Below are positions 24,824 to 34,919 of a stretch of 64,000 nt of DNA, in pieces. Below the pieces are notes generated by a model that did not search any database, was not told the origin of the DNA, and worked only from the letters and a program-made list of their open reading frames with translations. The position numbers were made by a program, and so were the translations under genes. Within the stretch, counting starts at the first letter, position 1. Every line of letters begins with the position of its first letter. Where the stretch lies: NCBI GenBank assembly GCA_036850595.1, contig CM072158.1:8881422-8945421 (forward strand), given 5' to 3'. Origin of the DNA: Rhyacichthys aspro (lineage: Eukaryota; Chordata; Actinopteri; Gobiiformes; Rhyacichthyidae).

Positions 24824-25633
24824 GTGCATTAATTAGTGATTATGGTGTTTTTGTGTGTGTTTATGTTTATTTACAATGGATCATATTAATTGTATTAGAG
24901 TTGAGAGACTACAAAATGATGCCATGCTTGTTTTGTGTTTTACTGTTTAAGTTTCAAGTCAGTTGTCTAATAAGGAGTAAAAATATAAATGTGTTTAAAT
25001 TCACATTCACTGATTGGCTGAGATGGGCTCAAGATTAGTTGCTGAGAACTAAACGGGTGGAGATTATTAGAATCTAATTATAAAATAAAGTTTACAGAAC
25101 ACCTAACGGCGTCTGGCGTTCAGAGCGGTATCTTGGTCACGTGGACGCCAGAACGCCTGACGCCGTCGAGATCAGCTGCAGTGTTATGTTTTGACACAGA
25201 AGGCTAACTACAGCACTACAAGCTTTCCAAAGACAAAAGTCTCAAATCTTTCTAAGTGACAGTGGGACAATCGGCCACAAAGGACAATAGTAAACAATGT
25301 AAGTTAGATTACTCTGAAGCTCCTGGTCTCCTGGGAGCAAAGCAGCACAGACGATCAGTGATCACCTGCTGCGATATCCTCCTCTGAACTGATTGGCTGA
25401 GATGGGCTCAAGATTAGTTGCTGAGAGAACTAAACGGGTGGAGATTCTCAATAGAAAATTTAGAGAATGCCCAACGCAGTCAGGCGTCCACGTGACCAAC
25501 CTGCCCACCTGTTTACTTAGTAGTCTATTATCCAAATGAAAGGCAGATAAGACACACTTTCTTTACCTTTGCCCACCACAAGCCACATTTCTGTTTAACT
25601 GTACATGTATATTTTACAATTTCATAATTTTAG
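24824..25633. repeat. Direct and inverted repeat cluster
   Basis: A block starting ACTGATTGGCTGAGATGGGC occurs at 25009-25065 and again at 25388-25446 (2-bp indel). Weaker similarity continues downstream of both copies to about 25122 and 25490. ACGGCGTCTGGCGTTC (25106-25121) pairs with GAACGCCTGACGCCGT (25151-25166) with one mismatch. TTGGTCACGTGGACGCC (25133-25149) is exactly inverted at 25483-25499. The CpG-rich arms contrast with AT-rich surroundings. This looks like the ends of one or more transposons, possibly those carrying the neighbouring gene fragments, but no clear target-site duplication was found. Confidence 0.6.
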
Positions 25634-25842
25634 GTGGAGGAAGAAGACGCAGATCTCTCTGCATGGACAGATGAAATAATCAACTGTGGTTTTACATGGG
25701 CCATTACACCAGAGAACAAAAATACCATAATACGGTAAGATAAAGTCCGTTTTTTGGTCCGCTGACTCCAAGAATGTGTCAGACCACACACAGGGACTAC
25801 ACATACACAAATGTCAGTTATACTGCTACACACACCCAGACA

Positions 25843-25941
<99 letters not shown>

Positions 25942-26532
25942 CTCATTCCTTTTAACATTCTTTGCCCTTCTCTGTTTTATCAATTTATTAAACTGCACCA
26001 AATGACTAAATCCATTTTTAATAATGTTGGACAAATACAAAGGAAATGTAGGACTCTGAATATAAAGTAGACATTTGGAAAAGAATCTCTATGTTGACTA
26101 CTAAATACTAAAAAAAGACTCATAATTCAGTGGCACCAAGTACTTATCTGCTGACAGCCTGTTATCTATAAACCTCTATTGATTCATGACACTGGTGCTG
26201 GTATCTAACACTACTGTCTAAGAAATACATTTGCAAAAGCATTAGTGACAAACTGAGTTAAAAGTATGGACTAAACCAGGTTTAGGATATGTAGCATATT
26301 CATATCTTCCATGAACTTCATAATCCATGCTTCTCCATTTGAATGTATGAAGTATTTGAAACTAAACTTAAGTGGAAAAACCCTTTTGTTCCACAGTTTT
26401 GTGGCTTCAGACTTCCTATTTTCTGGCCCTGAAAGATATCACATCCGGAAAAGGGTACTTAGAAAAAGCGCTTCAGTGCAGTTATCAACAATCCTGTGTA
26501 ATTTAACATCACACATTCACACAACAACACAC
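25634..26532 (+). pseudogene. Two exons resembling the mid-region of a HECT-type (G2E3-like) protein
   Basis: Exon 1 (25634-25734) follows an AATTTTAG acceptor and ends ACG|GTAAGA. It reads LSAWTDEIINCGFTWAITPE, then NKNTIIR. Exon 2 begins at 26397 after TTTTGTTCCACAG and keeps phase (FVASDFLFSGPERYHIRKRV). It stays open to a CAC|GTAAGT donor at 26532, although the later part looks less protein-like. The 'W...I...GF...IT..NK..II' pattern fits the segment just N-terminal of the C-lobe in the same family (recalled and weak). It lies downstream of the C-lobe exons at 22721-23904, so it cannot be the same gene copy in normal order. A second copy or a rearrangement is implied. No C-lobe exon follows it. 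Confidence 0.42.
25843..25940. repeat. (CA)n microsatellite, about 49 units
   Basis: An uninterrupted CA tract of about 97 bp, preceded by CAGACAGACA. It lies in the intron between the two HECT-like mid-region exons. The Thr/His and Cys/Val frames across it are artefacts. Confidence 0.97.
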
Positions 26533-28279
26533 GTAAGTCACACATCATCTGAGAACGTTAATACTATGCTTTAATTTGACACTTTATTTGGAATTTAAAA
26601 CAATGAGTCCTACCAGTAGGGGTCTACAGGGTCTAAATGTTTCCAGACCCTGGCAACTGTCCCCACTATCTTTTTACATAATTACATTGTATATTTATTT
26701 ATTCCAACATTTGGTTTCACATGTTGTTTCAAAATTCCTTGTGGTAGTGAAATGTTGCCAGAGCTGGCATGTACATTCACTCAGTCCCTTTTATTCTATC
26801 CTTTTGAAGACCTGTGTTGTTTTAGCTTCAGTGTTTTGCTCAGAAATATATAAAAGTGCAAAATGTCACTTGTTACTGTCAAGCGGAACAGTGCTGGGTG
26901 TGAGTGTCAATGGCTTAATAGCACATTCAAAAGAGGAAATAAAGCATGCGGGGAAAGGTAAAGGGGATGATGGGATGAGAGAGCAGTAAAGAAAGACCCA
27001 ATGAGCAGACCCGAGAGGAAGACGAGGGGGACAGATGATTGATGGAGCCAAAAAGCCGATTTCTTGCTTCATCTGATCTGCATTACTCCGCAATCAGCAC
27101 ACACACACCTTGCAATCAACACGTAGCACTCACCGGTCTCTTCACAGACTGTTACTCTGCAATCAGCAAACAGGTTACTGATCAGCAACTGTCATCAATG
27201 ACACACGCTGCACACACACTCCGTCATATTAGATGGTCTTGAAATCAGTCCTCACTTCCTCTTTACTTCAGGCAGAAACAGCACCAACACATCATCCACA
27301 TCAAACGCATACATGATCTGGTGATGGCCAAAGCCTGCCAGAACTAGAAGCTAAAACTACTACTGCAATATTTTCAAGCATACCTTTTTGTCTGTTTTTA
27401 TGACAGTGATTCAAGTTGTTATCTGTACTGTAAGTATAAAGTTTTTGCCCCTTAGTTTTGTGCAAGGAGGACATGCACTCAACGCACAAAAGGCAGTTGC
27501 TGGTCGGTGTGGTAATTGATCCCAGGCAGAAGTGATAACCACATTTTGGACCTTGACCACTGATAAAATTAATGCAAAGATGTTTGCTTCAGTAACATCT
27601 GTATTGACCTCGTTTGTCTGACACAGAAACAGAGGCAAGTTTTCAGTTCTTCTGCACATTTGTCAAACTGTTGTGAAACTGTGAATGTATATGAAGACAA
27701 ATCTCATTAATGACCAGTTTCTTCCATTGTGTCAGTGTGATTTTCCCTAACATTTGCAATAACATCAAATAGTAATTCAGATCAGAACTCTCCCTCCTCT
27801 GGGGTTCATTCTAAAGCACAAGGTGAACAAGGTCTTTTTTTTTTCTCAGCATATGATTAATCTCTGTAGGTGAACACATATGGCCTTGCTAATGCTCTTT
27901 TATCTCATCTTCTCTGTGGACCCTCACAGGATATATATCCATCTTTTGGCTCTTTCAGAGGAAGGCCAAAGCACACTCAGATACAGCCTTTCCCCCGGTG
28001 CATTGGGCCTTCACAATCCAACTCAAGGATAATGCTTTTATTGCTGCAAGAAATACCATATCCTCTGCGGAATGATATAAATCAACACCCCAAATGTAGA
28101 AATTACGCTTTATATTTGAGCTTATACTCTAACAAAGACAGTGTTGTATAAATTGTACTATCCAGTTGGTAAATGTTTGAGAAAAACTGAAAAGACCCCT
28201 CCTCCCAACTCTGTATCCATGGAGACAAATCTGCTAGGGATGGTAGAGTCTCATAGCAATAAAACTACAAAGCACAAAC
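26533..28279. other. Non-coding sequence
   Basis: No supportable gene. A + strand open frame at 27870-28151 follows an ATCTCTGTAG acceptor-like site and reads DIYPSFGSFRGRPKHTQ. I do not recognise it and see no matching donor. No transposon termini were found. Confidence 0.45.
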
Positions 28280-28378
28280 CTTTGCCAGGGCATTTCAATT
28301 TCTTATACAGCTTCTGGACTTCTTCATAGACCCAAAAGTCGAAAAAGTAATTCCTCTGAATCTTTAAATATTCCTCAG
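28280..28378 (-). CDS. Possible isolated 99-bp exon, unrecognised
   Basis: On the - strand a TTCTGTATTCTAG acceptor is followed by 99 nt open in one frame, reading EEYLKIQRNYFFDFWVYEEV then QKLYKKLKCPGK, and a CAAAG|GTTTGT donor. The exon length is a multiple of three and begins and ends in compatible phase, so skipping it would keep frame. The residue mix (charged, aromatic, helical) looks protein-like. I do not recognise the protein and found no partner exon nearby. It may be an exon of a gene with very long introns, a pseudogene fragment, or chance. Confidence 0.28.
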
Positions 28379-28832
28379 CTAGAATACAGAAATATGCAGA
28401 GAGTGTGTGCAGAAAAGGTGGAGGAGGACATACATATGAGGTTGATAAACGCTGCATGAAACAAAGATGGACATAGTGTTGACCTGTGATTCCCTAAAGT
28501 CTCAGTTTGAGTTTTTCCAATCCCATCATGTTTGACTCCAGTCGGCTACAACCAACAATCTGTGTGGTTAGAGAATGTAATTAGAGATGCTTTGTGTGTT
28601 TGATGTGAAAAAACTAGGGTCTCAGTGTCACCTCAAAGGAAGGATCATTTATACATGTTTTTATGGTTATTAAATTAATGAACACTTTGGTCAAATGACT
28701 GTGAGATCTTTCATCTTTGATCTGTACTGTGCCTCTAAAAACTGCTTTAACGGAGCGTACAGTTGAGTATCCTTTAAGTGTGTATGAAAGGCTATATAAC
28801 TGAATGATTTTAGAGATTCATTTAGCGTCTGT
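28379..28832. other. Non-coding sequence
   Basis: Nothing recognisable; unique AT-rich DNA between the candidate exon and the hAT MITE. Confidence 0.5.
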
Positions 28833-28840
28833 GCAACTGA

Positions 28841-29336
28841 CAGTGGTGGAGGAATCCTCTACTCAAGTAAAAGTACAGGTAAAGAGGTAAATACTGACTC
28901 AAGTAAAAGTATCACGTTAAATTTCTTCCTTAAGTGAAAGTATTAAAGTTCTTTCTTTTAAATATACTTACGAGTGTAAAAGTAAAAGAATTTGACTCAG
29001 CTTCAACAACTTATCAATATTAAATTGATTTCATTTATTAATAAAAAAGTGTTAGTTGGATGATAATAATTACAAAGGATTAAAAACCCATTAATATGAG
29101 AGTCACATGAGGACTGTATCCTTACAGCTCATGGGAACAAGAGTGAAAGTATTGTTCCATGATCAGTCCATGTCTCTTACTGCCGTTACTTGCACTTGTA
29201 AAGCCAATATAAAAATGTAGAGAAGTAGAAAGTACAGCTATTCTTCTGAAATGTAGTGGAGTAAAAGTCAAAGTACAGATACTTGCTGCTTAAGTACAGT
29301 ACTGGAGTATTTTTACTGCGTTACATTCCAACGCTG
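28841..29336. mobile_element. hAT-type MITE rich in AAGTAAAAGTA motifs, 8-bp duplication intact
   Basis: The 496-bp element begins CAGTGGTGGAGGAA and ends TTCCAACGCTG, imperfect inverted repeats. Identical 8-bp copies GCAACTGA flank it at 28833-28840 and 29337-29344. Repeated AAGTAAAAGTA / TACTTAAGTAC-like motifs near both ends match a MITE group abundant in teleosts (recalled), whose 'CAGTGGTGGA' start is characteristic. There is no coding frame. Retention of an exact duplication suggests insertion was not very ancient. Confidence 0.88.
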
Positions 29337-29344
29337 GCAACTGA

Positions 29345-31214
29345 GCGACGTAAAGTTACATAGAAGCTTTAATTACTGTAGAAATGTACAGCATAAAGAG
29401 CTTTCTGCTTTCAAATGTGATTTTTAAAGTGACAACAACATTACAGCACGACACAAAGGCAATCAAAATGACTTTGACCATTCCATTTTTGTCAAAGGGT
29501 GTGACTTCGACTCTTGGTCCTGCAGCTTCAAACATCTGTGTTCTGTACCGTTTAGTGCGGAAAGGTAATTATTTGGGGGACTTTGGATCGGGAAACGGCA
29601 TTCTCGCAGACGTATGCAAGAATGAACATAAAAGGCTGCTGTGTGATGAATGGCTGCTAACATTTGCAAACGGTCTGAAGCCAATGAAACAAATGTCGTT
29701 CACTCTCGGTCTTCAGCCGCTCTGCCGTACACACTCGCGCTCTGCCGGGGATGACTTATTAGTCGCCTAATGCATGTGAAGCCTTTCAGAGCGGATGCAT
29801 GCAAACACACACACGCCTCGTGGATGAGTGATTAGTAAGTTAATGTTAGTGAAGCGTCATCATTTTTCAGTCCAGGGTTGGAGATTTGTTGGTATGAATT
29901 ATGACCTCTGTACCGCCATCCGTCTTGCATTCTCTCCCTCTTTTTTCCCCTCCTTCATCCCTCCATCAGCCTCCTATCTGTTTGTGTGTCGCTCGTCTCT
30001 CATCTCTCATCTCACTGCCCGCCTCATCATCATAATCAGATATGATTTATAGAGAAGCAGACATGCAAATGCACATTCACACGCACTTGCACACGCACCA
30101 ATCGTTAATCAGATGTTTGTCCTGCGGTGGGCTCTCATAACTCTAACGATAACACATTTTTAAAAAAGCACTGTGTAACAAGATGCTGTGTGATAAATGA
30201 CTCACCCTGAGCAGTTTATGTGCACACACTCCCACATTTTTTTTTTTTAAAGCTACTGTTATGTCTGCAAAATGGCTAAATTCATATAAGCCGACACGCG
30301 TATAGCTATCCCTCATCCGAGTCATTATTCCCTCATCTTTACAGCGGCCCATCTCATTGAGTCCCAGGTAAGCTGATGTAAAGATGCTAAATGATGCCAT
30401 AGTGCACTAATGAGATTTATGCTGTGAGCGTGCTAATGATCGCTGCTAGCTGATGTTAAAGGTGCAATCAGTAATATTTCACTGACTTGCATAAACCGGC
30501 GGTAATTTATGAGCCAAGGCAGAGTGTTGCTGATCGATGAGCTCTTGTAGTGTTGCCGCGGCGGCCTTTCAAACTTTCTCAACAACTGTCTCTAAATGTG
30601 ATATTAACAGCAGCGTGGGAGACTCCTGCACTCCACTGAACTCAATGATTTTGTGTTCCCAAATGAAGACAGAGGCACTGTGTAAAAACAAGACCTGTCT
30701 TACTCTCTGCTTATCGTTATGAAAATAAGACGAGCCACATGTCTTTACTACATGAATTGTTGTAAAGACTACAAACAAGAAGAGACTCAAAACTATTCAT
30801 CATTAATAGCAACCAGTTGGACATTTATGAACCAGTCAGTCGTCACGATCTTGGCCAGAATGACTTACTGAACTCTGAAAAACAGTTTCATATGTTCATT
30901 CTTGCATCACTCATCTCACAATATTAGTTTTGTATTGGTATTATCATTAATTAGACTTAGACTGTATTAATCCACTAAGGCAGACATGCATTGTTTCAGC
31001 AGCCCATGTCATTTTGGACCTCCAATACATGTGGTAGCTGATATTTTTGGGACCTTGCACATTAAACAGAGACAAAAGGCACTGAACTATTCCAAAGATC
31101 TATAATAGATACAGTGTCACAGTAAAAATAACACTAAACAGGGGAAACCATTTTAAAGGCCAAAATGGGGCTTAAAATGAGGGAAAAGTGGCACAAATTG
31201 AGAGTGAAGTGAAT
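29345..31214. promoter_or_regulatory. Non-coding stretch with two candidate regulatory blocks
   Basis: Two sub-blocks, about 29540-29800 and 30330-30530, are GC-balanced, free of simple repeats and rich in homeobox/POU-like words such as ATGCAAAT, GGTAATTA, TAATGAG and GCTAATGATC. Frames through them (for example + strand 29384-29770) have no recognisable domain. Conserved enhancers are plausible, but conservation cannot be tested here. The rest is ordinary AT-rich sequence. Confidence 0.27.
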
Positions 31215-31500
31215 TCACAAAATCATATTTGGATTTGAAAAGGTTTTAGGTGGATTTGAACAAATTTTATTTCTGTAATTCTTGTTCTGCACAGGTTTCA
31301 TACAGATTTGGACAAGATTTAGTTTGACTTTAACAGGTTTTAGTTGGATTTAACATATTTTATATTGATCTGAACAGGTTTTTAATGGATTTGAACAGGT
31401 TTTAGGTGGATTAGATAAAGCTTTATTTGGATTTAAATAGATTTTAGTTAGTTTCTTACAGGTTATACAGAGTTCAGTTGGATTTTAACAGGTTCAAGAC
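31215..31500. repeat. Degenerate 20-21 bp minisatellite
   Basis: About nine or ten diverged copies of a unit close to GGATTTGAACAGGTTTTAGTT are arranged head to tail, with two interruptions. The same unit occurs inside the hAT MITE at 8164-8462. No matching CAGGGGTGTCC-type termini were seen around this copy, so it may be a truncated relative of that element or an independently expanded array. Confidence 0.65.
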
Positions 31501-34500
31501 GGAAAAAATTATGCATGAAAACGTGGTATAAATGGGAGAATGGGGAAATATACAACAACACGCTCAAATGAAGATGCAACCTTACATTCAAACACTTTTA
31601 AAACAGAATAAAAGCTACTCATGTGTCACAATCTTCAGTTCTGTTTAACAATTCAAATAATATAAAAGCAAGCAAGGTCACCATCTTGTTCAACATTAAA
31701 CCAGAGACATTCTCGTTCTCTGTAGAAGATAAATAACGAGAGCTTCCCCAAATTATAGAAGATCAATGTTAATATTATGGCCTGTAATTACATAAACTTT
31801 TATTGTCAGTCAATACAGTGGTGCTTTAGCGTAAGGGGTACAACCACAGGACAGAGGAAGGAAGGTAGATTGATAAAGTAAAGCAGATGAGAGGCAGCGA
31901 AGACCAAATGCCACTGATGACAGGGCAGCGACACACAGATGGAGGGGATTAAAGAGCACTGATGACCATATTGTGTTCATTATCTGCAGTGTAGAAGTGT
32001 GTGTGATGCAGAGCGAAAAGTATGCAAAAGAGCGCATGGCAGGCAACGGGTCACTTGGTTTTTCGTTTTTTTCCCCTAACTGTTTTGTTTGCTACCGTAA
32101 CTGATACACTTCGCAGATGCATTCATATTCCTCCTAAAGCCTATCTGCTCTGCTCTAGCTCCAACTGCATCCACTAAAGACACATGGAATCAAAGCATGA
32201 ATATTAATAAATCTCCATGGCTCCATAGCAGCAGGCAGTTTTTACAAAATTTAGCATGTATGCACTGCTCACAACCTTTAAGTGCATTACACAATTTCTC
32301 CAGAACGTAACACTTTTATAAATCTCCAGTGTGCGCCTCGTTTTTCTCACACTTCCACTGTGTCTATATGGACATAAGTGTTGGATAAATGTGCGGTTTG
32401 TAGTCACACTGGGAAAGACTTTTGCAGGCGTTGTGATAACTGATACAGCCCTAGATACTTCCTCTCTTTCTCCCCTTTGCCTTCTCTTATTCTCTCCCAG
32501 TCTGACGCTGTCTGTCATTGCATATTAAATGGAAATTATAAAGGCTGAAAACCCTTGAATTTGAATCTCTTTCGGGGAATACTTTGCTCGCTTTGGAGAC
32601 CCGCCTTGTTTTAAAGACTGCAACAGGATGATGTCTTCAGAAGAGAAATCTAAATCTCTTTGAGGGAGATTTTTCTGTGAATTTCCCTCTTTCCATTTCC
32701 TGTTGTCGGCTCTTTTTGCCGCTCACTAAACACACTTTCACACATGGATGCCTGAACGCCTATGAGCACAAACACAATGGTGCAAAAGTTCTAATTGATC
32801 GGCGTATATGTCAGTCAGAGCTGTGATTTCCCTCCGGATCAGTTCCCAGCTGATGTTTCTTATGTGCATGCACTTTTATTGGCGTCTCCATCGCCGGAAA
32901 GAGTCTTTGTTCTGGATTTCCAATTACAGAAAGATTACTTCTATTTCTACTTCTGTCACCTTTTGCACTTCTCTTTTTTTTTATTCCTCCCCTCATGTCA
33001 TTCTCAGATGATTTTTTTTTACCTGCTTCACATCTGGGAGTGGATTGAGCCTGTCTCCTTTTAGCGACTTGATGACTTCATCTCCTCCTCATCAGTGTAA
33101 GTGGACTTCTATTGGTCTCTTGTGTCACTGGCCGTCCATAAGGCCTCTGCAGTGGCTGGCTGCTGCGACGACACCCGGTTTTAACAGGACACACAACTGT
33201 CACTACGCAACTGCAGCTGTTGCAAATCCATCCAATGTGTTAATGCCTCACCTGTAGATGTATGTATTTTAAAGAAAGTGTGACTACATTATAACACTGA
33301 GATTTTATGGGATATTATATGACATCATGGTTAGGGATGTGCGCTGAAGTCTAATTACAGGTCTGCTTCGGTTCAAGTAACGTAACCAAAGCATAGTTCA
33401 CTCGCTGTATAGAACAGTAGGACGTTGTGATGTTCAGAAACACATGTGTACACCCATCAAACATCCCTTGCAAGATTATTTAAGTCAGAATCTGCAAAAT
33501 TCTTTAAAACTATTTATTAATGCGCACACAATAGCCCTCTTAATCAATGTAAAGGTGAATATTTCTGTAAATCTGTCACTGTTCACAAATATCCCCCTGG
33601 AACTGAGCATTTTATCCCTACAGACTAGTGTGCAGAGTAATAAAATAGAACATCATCATCATCAATGGCATTTTAACAACATTTAACATCTCCACTGTTT
33701 GATGTTAAAATAAAAAAAATCTTTGAATCCCATTAATTTGCCTAAAAAGAACCAATCAGACCCAGCACACCTCTGTGTTTAAGTGCATAGTGGTCTATCC
33801 TTGTCTGTTTGGATCTCGAATGCAATGCAATAGGATACAGATGTTTAAATGACATGTGTTTATTGCACAGCGCTGTTGAGACATTTACAATCCAAAGGGA
33901 AAACGCTGGTAGAGAGGTAAGCAGGGTCAAACACCAGTCAGTCAGTTTCAAAGAGTCTTAAATAAAAGATCCAGAAGAAAAGGGGAGGTCACTGGGGCAG
34001 GTGATAGAGCAGCCAGGGAGGAATTACAATCAATAAACAGAAAGATGCTGATTCACTGAGTGTATTAGAGAGGCCAGGTGAGTATAGAGCAGGTGAGCTC
34101 AAGAAACTGAAGTAATGTGGAGTCCAAGTCTTAAAGGCACCAGGTCACAAAGGTGTAAATAATTATGTTGAGTTGTGATTACATGCTTTAGAGTTAGTGC
34201 ATTGTTCATCTCATGGAAAGTGCCTTTTTTGAGCCAACAATGTTTTTAATAACACAATCTAAAAATCTGTACTGACCCAGATCAAAATGTGCTTTCCAAA
34301 CTTCTGCTTGAAACTAATATCTCCTTTTGGCTCATAATACATTCCAAGTAAAACCATTTGCATTATCTGTAATGAAAACTCCCGTGCACATTGCAGAACA
34401 CATATTGCCAAACATATATGTCATCTGATAGCATCAGTCCCGATGGAGGAACATCTCTGAACCACATTTTCCCCCAAGTTCCCCTCATTGTTTTCTTTGT

Positions 34501-34872
34501 TTTCTGTTGAACACTGGGTGTTGGATGTTTTGTGTTTGGAGATAATCCTCGGGATTTGTTTTGTTAATCTGAGTAAAACACAGAATTAGTTTTATCCCAC
34601 GTGAATCCAACACGGAGCAAACTCAGTGGGATGTATGTCACGTCTCAATCTGGTGTAAAATGTTCACAAATGAACAGCTTGGGTTTCTTCACGTGAACAC
34701 TTAGCAGCTGGTCTTTATCACTTTGAGTTTAATATTCTCTACTTTTACCAGACAATACTGACTGTGAGCTAAGACTGTACTGCAACCATAGAGCAATGTG
34801 ATTTTAATAGTTTGTTACATTAGTGATATGTTTTGTTTTGCACAGTAATGCTTCATCTTAATGTATGTTAAT
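31501..34872. other. Non-coding unique sequence
   Basis: No gene supported. Mixed-composition patches around 32540-32900 might be regulatory. A pyrimidine-rich stretch (about 32460-32510) and short (ATC)n at about 33650-33663 are the only simple repeats. Open frames are short and unsupported. Confidence 0.45.
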
Positions 34873-34875
34873 TAT

Positions 34876-34876
34876 A

Positions 34877-34915
<39 letters not shown>
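34876..34915. repeat. (AAT)n microsatellite
   Basis: About 13 uninterrupted ATA/AAT units inside AT-rich sequence. Confidence 0.95.

Positions 34916-34919
<4 letters not shown>

Noticed and set aside
25774..26070. Thr/His and Cys/Val repeat frames
   Set aside because: They are translations of the (CA)n microsatellite.
29384..29770. 128-codon plus-strand frame
   Set aside because: A glycine-rich GDFGSGNG stretch looked motif-like, but the rest matches nothing and the block reads better as non-coding regulatory sequence.
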